This document shows, one piece after another, positions 43,215 to 50,927 of a stretch of DNA of 64,000 bases. The stretch covers positions 186,001 through 250,000 of the forward strand of contig NZ_CAKMMP010000007.1 of the NCBI RefSeq assembly GCF_927798175.1, read 5' to 3'. The notes under the pieces were generated by a model. The model was not told the origin of the DNA. It was given only the letters and a program-made list of their open reading frames with translations, and did no database searches. The stretch's first letter is position 1. Each line of letters begins with the position of its first letter. The translations under genes were made by a program, and so were the position numbers. This DNA is from Paenibacillus sp. JJ-223. GTDB taxonomy: Bacteria; Bacillota; Bacilli; Paenibacillales; Paenibacillaceae.

Positions 43215-43859
43215 TCATTCCGGCTCCCCGACTTGAGCGATAAATGAACTGCACCCCCATTGTTCAAACAATGCTCTAAGCGAATCGGCCGTATCCTGAA
43301 TAAACGTATCCATTTCCGCCATCGAGATTACAGTCAAATCTGTATCAGGCTCTTGCGAGGCATCATTCAGGAAATCCAGCTTAGCTTCCCGGTATGGATA
43401 AATTTCCTCTTCCCCCAAACCTGCCAATGCATAAGCTTTGCCTTCGCTGAGCCGATCCAACCATTGACGGGCATCAGGGCGGTTGCGCAGCAGCATGAAC
43501 TCCAGCTTCGCCACATCCTGGTTATATACTCTTCTGCCATCGGGATGCGTTTCATAAGGAGGGTAGATATCAAACGTCCATACACGGTCCGTGTACACAT
43601 GGGCGATGTATCCGCGTAAGTAATCCATAAAAGCCGGATCAGAGATCGCCCGTTGTCTGTTAAGCTCAAGGAAATCTCCCAGTTCCTCATCGGTCGCAAA
43701 CCTGCCTGCTTCAATCATCAGGTGGGTTTTGGCTTTTTCGGACCGATCATTACTTCTGGTATGTATGGCGTCAGGAGCAAGGCTCCCGAGCAAAAACTCG
43801 GGAGACGGATTGGGCTCGATCGCAGCAGCAATCGCAAAATGAACCATGGGCCATGGCAT
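43215..43859 (-). CDS. Zinc-dependent phospholipase C-like protein (paralogue)
   Basis: A 214-residue protein related to the gene at 33856: MPWPMVHFAIAAAIEP, LLGSLAPDAIHTR, KTHLMIEA and RGYIAHVYTDRVW carry the same zinc ligand pattern (His, Asp, His, His-x3-Asp). It lacks a signal peptide. The two paralogues are about 9 kb apart in the same direction. GGAG stands nine bases before the ATG. It lies in a series of small unknown genes, and its role there is not known. Confidence 0.88.
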   Translation of the reverse strand: MPWPMVHFAIAAAIEPNPSPEFLLGSLAPDAIHTRSNDRSEKAKTHLMIEAGRFATDEELGDFLELNRQRAISDPAFMDYLRGYIAHVYTDRVWTFDIYPPYETHPDGRRVYNQDVAKLEFMLLRNRPDARQWLDRLSEGKAYALAGLGEEEIYPYREAKLDFLNDASQEPDTDLTVISMAEMDTFIQDTADSLRALFEQWGCSSFIAQVGEPE

Positions 43860-43944
43860 CTGGCATTACTCCATTCTTTTTTATTTTGGAAAGAGGGCAC
43901 ATCCATAAGGGAGGGGATGCAGACACTGCGAGGACAGCCGGGAT

Positions 43945-44472
43945 TTACTCGTCGGCATTGCAGATGATGCAGCCCAAGCAGGACAAATATACGCCATGAG
44001 CCGCGCACATGGGATATCCATCGGGGATGGTTCCTTCGTCCTCGTCATCATCCAACGCACTCCACTCCAGGTAATGCCGGGCATCCACATCTTCTTCCTC
44101 AAAGGCTTCGATCATCCGGCGAAAATGTTCAAAACGGCTAAGCACCCATTCTTCATTCGGTTCGTAATCCAACAAGGACCATCGTGTTCGAGCGATGACC
44201 CCATCAATGACGGATAACAAAAAGATCTTGCTCTCTTCAACGTCTTCGGGCAGCCACGGCATCTCCTCAAGATCGAAACCTACCGTCCCCCTGCCCAAAA
44301 CGTTCTGGTCCCTCTGGGCAAGCCAAATGACAAATTGTTTGTCCCGGTCGGTTGAAGCTAGCGACGATCCGCTTAGTGCAAGCAATTCCATGAAAACCTG
44401 CATCGACGTATTGGACATGCGCAGGGACTCCAATTGGTTTTCCAATCGTTCAGGCACCGATATTTGATTCAT
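43945..44472 (-). CDS. Hypothetical protein with C-terminal Cys-His knuckle (175 aa)
   Basis: An acidic helical protein ending MCAAHGVYLSCLGCIICNADE, in which four cysteines and a histidine form a probable zinc knuckle. The N-terminal part (SVPERLENQLESLRMSNTSM, then WSLLDYEPNEEWVLSRFEHF) is helical with no catalytic motif. ATG 44472 is used; the frame to 44643 overlaps the isochorismatase gene. The start is 11 bases past that gene's stop, so they share a transcript. No family recognised. Confidence 0.75.
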   Translation of the reverse strand: MNQISVPERLENQLESLRMSNTSMQVFMELLALSGSSLASTDRDKQFVIWLAQRDQNVLGRGTVGFDLEEMPWLPEDVEESKIFLLSVIDGVIARTRWSLLDYEPNEEWVLSRFEHFRRMIEAFEEEDVDARHYLEWSALDDDEDEGTIPDGYPMCAAHGVYLSCLGCIICNADE

Positions 44473-44483
44473 TTCTTTGTGCC

Positions 44484-44975
44484 CTAGACTCGCGCCAGAT
44501 AATCGACAACCGGATACGAAATCACGTTTCGATCCCGATACACAGAAGCTACCGCATCCGTATGTGTGCTGAGAATCCCGTTTTGAAGCATTACTGCCTT
44601 GAAGCCCCGTTCGAGCGCACCGTTGTATGTAAACAGAACACATTCCTCTGCAGCAAATCCGGCGATAATGACCAGTTTCACGCCTTTGCTTTCGAGCACC
44701 TGCTCCAGTTCGGTCTGCCAGAACGCATTCGAGCTCTCCTTGGTGATGATAAAATCAACGTCATGCAGATCGACTTCGGGAATGAAATGAAGCTGCTCCC
44801 GGCCGGCTTCGTCCATACCCTCCACGTCCTGCACATGAACGACAAAGTGACTGTTGGACCGAAGCTGGTCCGCCACGTGATTGATGTACTCGCAAGCGTG
44901 GTCAATCGTTTGTTGATCCAGCTTGTTCCTTACGACCGTTTCCTGCATGTCTACTATAACCAAAGCTATACTCAA
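44484..44975 (-). CDS. Isochorismatase-like cysteine hydrolase
   Basis: A 163-residue member of the isochorismatase-like hydrolases. The catalytic triad is visible: Asp in LVIVDMQETV, Lys in FIITKESSNAFW and Cys in GFAAEECVLFTYNGA. A TTG at 44975 (AGGAG eight bases upstream) starts the protein. Such enzymes hydrolyse amides or isochorismate, and include nicotinamidase-like proteins; the substrate is not determined here. It follows the first EF-G-like gene by 21 bases and belongs to that operon. Confidence 0.92.
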   Translation of the reverse strand: MSIALVIVDMQETVVRNKLDQQTIDHACEYINHVADQLRSNSHFVVHVQDVEGMDEAGREQLHFIPEVDLHDVDFIITKESSNAFWQTELEQVLESKGVKLVIIAGFAAEECVLFTYNGALERGFKAVMLQNGILSTHTDAVASVYRDRNVISYPVVDYLARV

Positions 44976-44996
44976 TATATCGACTCCTATCGTGGT

Positions 44997-46043
44997 TCAA
45001 CCCTCTCCCCAAAACGATTCAATCAATTGCTTCAGATGCCGCTCTGTTTCTTCTGTATCCCATTGTTCAGAAAAGTGATATTCATGACTGTAATGATAGG
45101 CATCTTTCAAGTCGGACCGATCAATGATATCGTTTTCGAGTTCAGGAGGAACTTCATCATAATATGAAAATTGTACCATGAAATCGCTGTCATTTCGTAT
45201 TTTATTATTGAAATAAGATCGGGTGGAAGCTTCCATGCCGCTCACGATCTGGTATAGTTGCCCCGGCATAAGGAGTCGCAGCGCTACATCTGCAACAACA
45301 GCGCCTCCTCCCGTCATTTCCACATATTCTATATTGCGTGCATTGATGCGTTCCAGTACATCGTTCACTTGTAAAATGTGCTTCTCTTCAACGGGAAACC
45401 TGACCTTCATCCATGGTTCGAGTACAACGGGCGACGCCTGATTGTAGGCTTCCCGGAACCCAAGAAATCCGGCGATTTTGTAAGCCATCATGCTCGCATC
45501 CGTGCTGTTGTAGGAACCGTTGAGCAGGCGTACGCGGATGTCCACAATGGGAAAGCGTCCTAGAATTCCACGGTGCATGATGCTCTGAATACCTTCGTCA
45601 ATCGCCGGAATATATATTGCCGGGATAACGTTCTCATCCTCAACCTCATTGATAAACATGTAACCCTCGCCTCTGGGCAGCGGTTCGATGGCGATCCAGC
45701 AATGGCCATAAGTATCCCTGCCGGAGCTCTGCCTGATAAAGCGTCCTTCGGCCGTGACTGCTTCACGAATCGTCGTTTTGTACAATATTTGCGGATCTCC
45801 TACCGACAACCCCAATCCAAACCGATCTTTCAATTGTTCTGCCATTTCTCTAAGATACCATTCGCCCGGACCTGAAATAATGATCTGTTTATGATCCTCA
45901 TCCGTGTACATATCAAAACTCAAGCCCTCGTCAGCCATGTTCTTTAAGGCACGGAACATACCTTCAAATTCTCCTTTGGTATCCGGTCTCGATACCGTTA
46001 TGTACATGTAATTTTCAGTGTTGCTGATCTGCACTTTCTTCAC
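44997..46043 (-). CDS. Elongation factor G domains III-V protein lacking the GTPase domain (copy 1)
   Basis: A 348-residue protein that aligns, from about residue 13, with the C-terminal half of EF-G. The domain III start is MYITVSRPDTK and IIISGPGEWYL; DPQILYKTTIR begins domain IV; RDTYGHCWIAIEPLPRGEGY and NVIPAIYIPAIDEGIQS are its core; VVLEPWMKV opens domain V. The G domain (P-loop, switch regions) and domain II are absent, so it cannot bind GTP as EF-G does. At the domain IV tip, where EF-G has His583 (SYHDVD), it has SYNSTD (Asn179). A 45-residue tail, ending SFWGEG, is extra. GTG start follows GGAGGGAGGA. It may bind ribosomes, a suggestion from homology. Confidence 0.85.
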   Translation of the reverse strand: MKKVQISNTENYMYITVSRPDTKGEFEGMFRALKNMADEGLSFDMYTDEDHKQIIISGPGEWYLREMAEQLKDRFGLGLSVGDPQILYKTTIREAVTAEGRFIRQSSGRDTYGHCWIAIEPLPRGEGYMFINEVEDENVIPAIYIPAIDEGIQSIMHRGILGRFPIVDIRVRLLNGSYNSTDASMMAYKIAGFLGFREAYNQASPVVLEPWMKVRFPVEEKHILQVNDVLERINARNIEYVEMTGGGAVVADVALRLLMPGQLYQIVSGMEASTRSYFNNKIRNDSDFMVQFSYYDEVPPELENDIIDRSDLKDAYHYSHEYHFSEQWDTEETERHLKQLIESFWGEG

Positions 46044-46057
46044 TCCTCCCTCCTGTT

Positions 46058-47068
46058 TTAGCCTCTCGAATCTTCCCAGAATGAATCCACATAGTCACTC
46101 AGATAACGATCCTCAGACTCCTTGCCCCACTTTTCCCATTGAAAAAGATCCCGGTAATAGGCATCTGCCAAACGGGATGTCGCAATTATCGTTTCCTTCA
46201 AATCCTCTGGGACCGGATCATAATACGCCAACTCTACGGTACATTGCCCGGCACTTTTCAGGTTTTCTTGGATCTGCTCACGATACTGAAGCCACTCCCT
46301 TAAAGGAACTTCGGCTTGCAACGAAATGCTGCCATCCGCATGTTCGCTCACATTACTGTTAGGACCAAGGAGTTGTGCAGCAAGTGACAGCAGGTTGGCA
46401 TTGTTGTGGGTTACCTTCATTTCAACGTTCATATACGGCTCAAGAAGAATAGGATCGGCCTGACTGTACCCATTCCTAAAACCTATAGATGCAGCAATCT
46501 TATATGAAAATACGTTTGAATCCTTTTCATGGTATGCCCCGTCATACAAACGGACTAAGACATCGACGATAGGCAAACCGCCGGTAAGTCCCCTATACAT
46601 CGTGCTCTTCACACCTTCTTCAACCGCTGGAATGTACTCCTCGGGAATCACTTCATCATCTTCAATTAAATTGACAAACTCGTATCCTCCGCCTCTCGGA
46701 AGAGGCTCACACCTGAGCGAGCAAACGCCGAATTTATGTATGCCTCCGTTTTGTCTGACGTACCTTCCTTCAGATTCTACCGTTTTTCCAAGCGTCGTTT
46801 TATACAATACCTTGGGTTCCTGCTCCGCAACCATCACTTCCAACCCAAACTCACGCTTAAGTCGATCCATGATTTGATTGAATTGTTGCTCCCCTTGTAC
46901 CGCAATGATGAACTGTTTTCGAACCTCTTCCCCGTAAACCGCAAAATTCAATCCCTCTTCTGCCAAACGTTTAAGGGCCAGCAGCATTCTTTTCAGTTCT
47001 TCCTTCGTCTTAGGCCGATCAATCGTGTAAGTCATGCATAGATCAGCCCAATGAACGGTTTTCATCAT
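46058..47068 (-). CDS. Elongation factor G domains III-V protein lacking the GTPase domain (copy 2)
   Basis: A 336-residue companion of the gene just downstream. MTYTIDRPKTKEELKRMLLA is domain III, EPKVLYKTTLGKTVESEGRY the III-IV border, VCSLRCEPLPRGGGYEFVNL and EVIPEEYIPAVEEGVKS domain IV, and ILLEPYMNVEM the start of domain V. The tip His is kept (GAYHEKDS, His180). No GTPase domain or domain II is present. Its tail ends SFWEDSRG, parallel to copy 1. Two adjacent ATGs (47068, 47065) follow GAGGGGG. It lies 12 bases past the ATPase gene and 14 before copy 1. Function unknown; ribosome contact is a possibility from homology. Confidence 0.85.
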   Translation of the reverse strand: MMKTVHWADLCMTYTIDRPKTKEELKRMLLALKRLAEEGLNFAVYGEEVRKQFIIAVQGEQQFNQIMDRLKREFGLEVMVAEQEPKVLYKTTLGKTVESEGRYVRQNGGIHKFGVCSLRCEPLPRGGGYEFVNLIEDDEVIPEEYIPAVEEGVKSTMYRGLTGGLPIVDVLVRLYDGAYHEKDSNVFSYKIAASIGFRNGYSQADPILLEPYMNVEMKVTHNNANLLSLAAQLLGPNSNVSEHADGSISLQAEVPLREWLQYREQIQENLKSAGQCTVELAYYDPVPEDLKETIIATSRLADAYYRDLFQWEKWGKESEDRYLSDYVDSFWEDSRG

Positions 47069-47080
47069 AATCCCCCTCTT

Positions 47081-47788
47081 TTAATCTCTGAATAATTCAT
47101 CCAGCATCCGCCTCCGGTTTTCCAAAAAGCTGCGCGTGATTTGATAATGCTCTGTCTCCTCATAGTCCACCGTACAAATGCCGCTCTCGTCAAACCTCCA
47201 AATCTCCGCATCCGGATATCCGAGCAAAATCGGGGAGTGCGTGGCGATGATGAATTGGGACGTGGGTGACATGTCATGCAATATTCGCAAAAGAGACAAC
47301 TGCCGGGCAGGCGACAACGCTGCCTCAGGCTCGTCCAACAGATAGATGCCTTTCGAATCGAAGCGATTCACGAACAAGCTCAAAAAAGATTCGCCATGTG
47401 ACTGTTCCAGCAAAGAACGACCGCCGTATCGCTTAATTGCTCCTACATCGTCAATATGCTCGGCAAACTGATAGAACGATTCCGAACGCATGAAAAAGCC
47501 GTTAGACATTTTGGGCAGCCAGGCCAAACGTAAATAATCGCCCAGCGCCGATTCGGAGGCATGCACGTCATAGACGTTGTTCTTCCCGCCTCCGGCCGTG
47601 TTGAAGCCGCATTGGTGGGCAATGCCCTCCAGCAGCGTCGACTTGCCCGAGCCGTTCTCCCCAACGAAAAACGTGACGTTGCGTCTGAATTTCAGCCGGG
47701 TCAAATGTTTGATCGCCGGGATGGTGAACGGATATTGACGCGGCTTGTCCACGTGCTCTTTCATCAATTCCACGCTCCGCAAAAACAT
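47081..47788 (-). CDS. AAA-family ATPase, SMC/OLD-like
   Basis: A 235-residue ATPase of the ABC/SMC-like class, without membrane partner. Walker A is FFVGENGSGKSTLLE, Walker B GIYLLDEPEAALSP, and the H-switch IIATHSPIL; the head is complete but no coiled coil of length is present, and the signature motif is a reduced SHGESFLS. The ATP site is placed to respond to a partner. GGAG precedes the ATG. It begins the group with the two EF-G-like genes (12-base gap), which suggests it powers or regulates them. The function remains unknown. Confidence 0.9.
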   Translation of the reverse strand: MFLRSVELMKEHVDKPRQYPFTIPAIKHLTRLKFRRNVTFFVGENGSGKSTLLEGIAHQCGFNTAGGGKNNVYDVHASESALGDYLRLAWLPKMSNGFFMRSESFYQFAEHIDDVGAIKRYGGRSLLEQSHGESFLSLFVNRFDSKGIYLLDEPEAALSPARQLSLLRILHDMSPTSQFIIATHSPILLGYPDAEIWRFDESGICTVDYEETEHYQITRSFLENRRRMLDELFRD

Positions 47789-47835
47789 GGGCTCACTCCT
47801 TTTTTTGATGGGTCAGTCTATAAAGCAACCTTACC

Positions 47836-48576
47836 TTAAGGTTTGGCTTTCCCCGTTCGCAATGCAAACGCATAGTCTTCTCGTCCGTTCTGCAAGGCAA
47901 TCCGGCTGGCTTGTTCCCAATCGTATTCGACCAGGACATGCTCCACAACCCAGTTCCCTGCTTCCTGACGATGCGCCAGAACATACTCTGCATAGGGAGT
48001 TCCGGATTCCATGACATGTGGATAAGGCTCTTCGTCCTCATAGGCGGGCAGTCCGACGCTGCCGGCATTCACCACCATTTTCCCTCCTGGTAAGTGCAGC
48101 GATTTGAACACATGGCTATGCCCGCAAAACACGACCTTCTCTGGGATCGGATCAAGCTCCTTTTCCAATCGGTCAGCATCCTTATAATGAACCCCATCGG
48201 GAGTCACCTTTTCCAGCAAATACGCATGATTCAGCCAAGGTGTCCCATGACAGAACAATAACTCTTCGTAAGACCAGGTTGCTTGGAACGTACCGATCCA
48301 TGACAGCATGGTTTCATCCAGCAGCGGTCTGACGAAAGCATGGGTAAGCGATTCATGCTCTGCCTTTAGCAGCAGTTCGTCGCAATTCCCCATAATGTGA
48401 ATCATATGTTCATGCCCCATCAATAGTTTTGCGGTCGCCAGCGGATCGATGGGGCCAAACAGGCTGTCTCCCAAGTTAACGACCAGATCCGCATCTCGCT
48501 TGGCAATGTCCTGCAGCACCGCCTCCAGCGCAAGATGGTTGCCATGAATATCGGATATGACAGCAATCGTTTTCAT
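47836..48576 (-). CDS. Metallophosphoesterase, YfcE/calcineurin-like
   Basis: A 246-residue two-metal phosphoesterase. The metal ligands are in order: ISDIHGNHLAL, VNLGDSLFGP, HIMGNCDELLL, FCHGTPWLNH, and GHSHVFKSL. Proteins of this type cleave phosphodiesters or phosphomonoesters, such as cyclic nucleotides or dinucleotides. AGGAGG lies just before the ATG. It precedes the ATPase gene by 47 bases on the same strand and may share its transcript. Substrate unknown. Confidence 0.93.
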   Translation of the reverse strand: MKTIAVISDIHGNHLALEAVLQDIAKRDADLVVNLGDSLFGPIDPLATAKLLMGHEHMIHIMGNCDELLLKAEHESLTHAFVRPLLDETMLSWIGTFQATWSYEELLFCHGTPWLNHAYLLEKVTPDGVHYKDADRLEKELDPIPEKVVFCGHSHVFKSLHLPGGKMVVNAGSVGLPAYEDEEPYPHVMESGTPYAEYVLAHRQEAGNWVVEHVLVEYDWEQASRIALQNGREDYAFALRTGKAKP

Positions 48577-48707
48577 GTTTTCCCTCCTATGGAGCTGTAT
48601 GTTATTCCATCATACACCACGCCAACGGAGTTTCGGGACTTATTTCGTCGCCGTAACTTCTCATGGGGATCGCTTGCCAGCATTCCTCGGGTCACGTTTC
48701 AAGTCAA

Positions 48708-48738
48708 AAAAGGAGCAAGCTTCACGCTTGCCCCTTTC
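48708..48738 (-). terminator. Intrinsic terminator at the end of the GT2-GtrA gene
   Basis: A stem GGGGCAAGC/GCTTGCTCC with five-base loop, followed on the minus strand by TTTTTTG, overlapping the last bases of the stop codon region. It ends transcription of the 48737-50745 pair. Confidence 0.75.
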
Positions 48739-49762
48739 AAGAACGGTATACGAATCTGCGCTGCGCCCAATAGCTGAACAGGAAAATGGTCACTTCCGTC
48801 AGCACCTTGGCAATGATCAGTGGAATGATCAACTGTTGGTTATAGAAATACAGCAGGCCGTAGTTCATGAACAAAACCAGAACGACGAGCGCGAAATATT
48901 TTGGCATCGATTTGCTGATCTTCGACGTTTTGCCGCCTGAGAAGACATATTTGCGGTTCATCGTATAATTGAAGATCGAGCTGCACAACCTCGCGGTCAC
49001 CACCGACAGGAACAGATTGCTGGTCATGTATTGGATGAGGAACAGCAGCGCAAAATCAATCAAAGCCGATATGACGGACGAGGTGCTGAACATGAGAATC
49101 GGCAAGTAGATGCGGTACGAGTCGACGAGCGGACGAAAGTGGGACGATTTGTTGTGATCCAGATACACCGTATCAATGAACACTTCCGTGACGGGGTACC
49201 CTTCCTTGTTGGCGTTCAGCAGCATGTTCATCTCGTACTCGAAACGGTCGCCCGGAACCTCGCAGAGCCAGTCCAGCATGGAATACGGAAAACCGCGCAA
49301 ACCCGTTTGCGTATCATACACCTTCGTTCCGGTCGTTAATTTGAATACACCTCTCGTCACGCTGTTGCCGAAACGGCTGCGAAGCGGGACCTTGCCCGCA
49401 AACTTCCGGCTGCCGAGCACCATGCCCGGCCCGGTTTGCTGCTGCAGCGCGTCCACGACGCGTTTGATGTCATGCGGCAAATGCTGTCCGTCGCTGTCCG
49501 CGCAGACCACGTATCCTTGCGGCCCGAATTCGCGAATGTGCCGGAAACCCGTTTTGAGCGCCCGCCCCTTGCCCAGATTGACGGGATGCGTCAGGACGGT
49601 ACAGCCATAAGCTTCCGCCGTTTCGAAGATTCCCCGGTATTTCGGGCCGCTGCCGTCATCCACAATGACGATGGGACCAAGTCGGAACGTCTGGAGCTGC
49701 ATGATCAGGTTGAGCAGACGGACATCCGGCTCATATGCGGGTATTAAAATCGTCATGATCAT
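48737..49762 (-). CDS. Glycosyltransferase family 2 - GtrA fusion
   Basis: A 341-residue fusion. Residues 1-215 are a GT2 glycosyltransferase with ILIPAYEPD, IVDDGSGPKYRG, VVCADSDGQHLPHDIKR (DxD-like) and GFPYSMLDW; residues 215-341 contain about four hydrophobic helices of the GtrA type (FSTSSVISALIDFALLFLIQ, YFALVVLVLFMNYGLLYFY, TIFLFSYWAQRRFVYRS). GtrA proteins usually help flip lipid-linked sugars, so the fusion probably loads and moves an undecaprenyl-linked sugar. The ATG overlaps the phosphodiester glycosidase stop by four bases. Confidence 0.94.
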   Translation of the reverse strand: MIMTILIPAYEPDVRLLNLIMQLQTFRLGPIVIVDDGSGPKYRGIFETAEAYGCTVLTHPVNLGKGRALKTGFRHIREFGPQGYVVCADSDGQHLPHDIKRVVDALQQQTGPGMVLGSRKFAGKVPLRSRFGNSVTRGVFKLTTGTKVYDTQTGLRGFPYSMLDWLCEVPGDRFEYEMNMLLNANKEGYPVTEVFIDTVYLDHNKSSHFRPLVDSYRIYLPILMFSTSSVISALIDFALLFLIQYMTSNLFLSVVTARLCSSIFNYTMNRKYVFSGGKTSKISKSMPKYFALVVLVLFMNYGLLYFYNQQLIIPLIIAKVLTEVTIFLFSYWAQRRFVYRS

Positions 49763-50745
49763 TCACTCTCCTTCAGGTACAGGATGTCGCTTACGCCGCG
49801 TTCACTGTTTTTGCCCAGCGGATTGTTTACGACTCTGCCCATGAAATACATCGTCGACGAGCCGCCGCCGTCCAGATTGTAAGCCTCGGTCGCCCCCAGA
49901 TCCTTCATCGTCTGCGCCAGCTCGGCGAGCGTCATGCCCCGGCTGTCTTGCTGCCGACCGTCAACAACGACGAACACATAATGGTTCGGTGCAATCATGC
50001 CGATGGCGGTGCGTGGATTCGCATCCTGAATGGATCGGTTGCCAAAGTTTTTGTCGATCTCGACATGGCTGAAATCACTCGTAATCTCGCCGTCCTTTAC
50101 CAGGATCGGCCCAAAGGACAACGTATTGGTCACTCCTTCAGCCAGCAGTTCCGAGGAGGAGACCTCCGTTTCGCTGTACGTCTTCATCGTACCGTCGCTC
50201 AGCAAAGCCATCGCGTCCCGGACCGGTTCATCCCGGTAGAGCGTGCCATTGCGAATAATGACGCCATCGTCACGAAAACCGTAATAGTCGCCGTTGATGG
50301 CAAAGATCGCATTGTTCGCTGCAGCAATGTCCGACGTATCTTCGGTAATGTTCGTTCCGAAGCTATTGTCTGCCAAAGCGGCTTGCAGGCTGCTGGCATC
50401 CTTCATCACAACGTCGGCAACATAGTAGGTAATCTGGTCCGAACCGGAGCCAGTCTGCACTTTATCAATGCTGATGTTCAGGCTGTCGCTGGAATAGTTC
50501 CAGTCATCGTAATTGGCATTGGCTTCTGCGGCAGTCGTCGTGACGTTGGTCGATGAGCTGGCCTGTGCGGTATTGTCAGCCGCAACGACGACTTCGACGT
50601 GACGGATCAAATAACGGTCCGCAAGGCTGTACACGACGGTTCCGAGGCCCAGGACCACAACCATCGAAGCCGTCAGCCAGATGCGTTTTCGTTTGCTTTT
50701 CGTGCCGGAGCGCTGCTCCCGTGGGGGATTATATGGTTTCATCAT
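49759..50745 (-). CDS. Phosphodiester glycosidase (NAGPA-domain) protein
   Basis: A 328-residue protein with a basic cytoplasmic start, one membrane helix (about residues 22-42, WLTASMVVVLGLGTVVYSLA) and an extracellular domain of the NAGPA type: IFAINGDYYGFRDDG, PRTAIGMIAPNHYVFVVVDG and the near-C-terminal NLDGGGSSTMYFMG. The family cleaves sugar phosphodiester bonds (uncovering-enzyme relatives) and is common in exopolysaccharide clusters. ATGs at 50745 and 50742 follow GAGGTGA; the longer frame to 50916 is not used. It is coupled to the GT2-GtrA gene. Confidence 0.92.
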   Translation of the reverse strand: MMKPYNPPREQRSGTKSKRKRIWLTASMVVVLGLGTVVYSLADRYLIRHVEVVVAADNTAQASSSTNVTTTAAEANANYDDWNYSSDSLNISIDKVQTGSGSDQITYYVADVVMKDASSLQAALADNSFGTNITEDTSDIAAANNAIFAINGDYYGFRDDGVIIRNGTLYRDEPVRDAMALLSDGTMKTYSETEVSSSELLAEGVTNTLSFGPILVKDGEITSDFSHVEIDKNFGNRSIQDANPRTAIGMIAPNHYVFVVVDGRQQDSRGMTLAELAQTMKDLGATEAYNLDGGGSSTMYFMGRVVNNPLGKNSERGVSDILYLKESE

Positions 50746-50927
50746 TTGGACGTTCACCTCATCAAGTTCTTTCTTAAGCACATGATAGAGCCGGTTGCTT
50801 AAATGAATCTGAAACATGTCGGCTCTGCCGAAGGGCAAAAAAAAGAAGGCCGCCCTCCCTTTATTCAGGGATAAGGCTGCCTTCATTACTTTTGATATAC
50901 CTTGGAAGGAAATCATCGTTCCAATCG

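Noticed and set aside
44997..47068. Interpretation as a tetracycline ribosomal protection protein or a degraded fusA
   Set aside because: Tet(M)-type proteins have an intact GTPase domain; decay would not leave two intact tandem frames that each start at the domain III boundary with a ribosome site.
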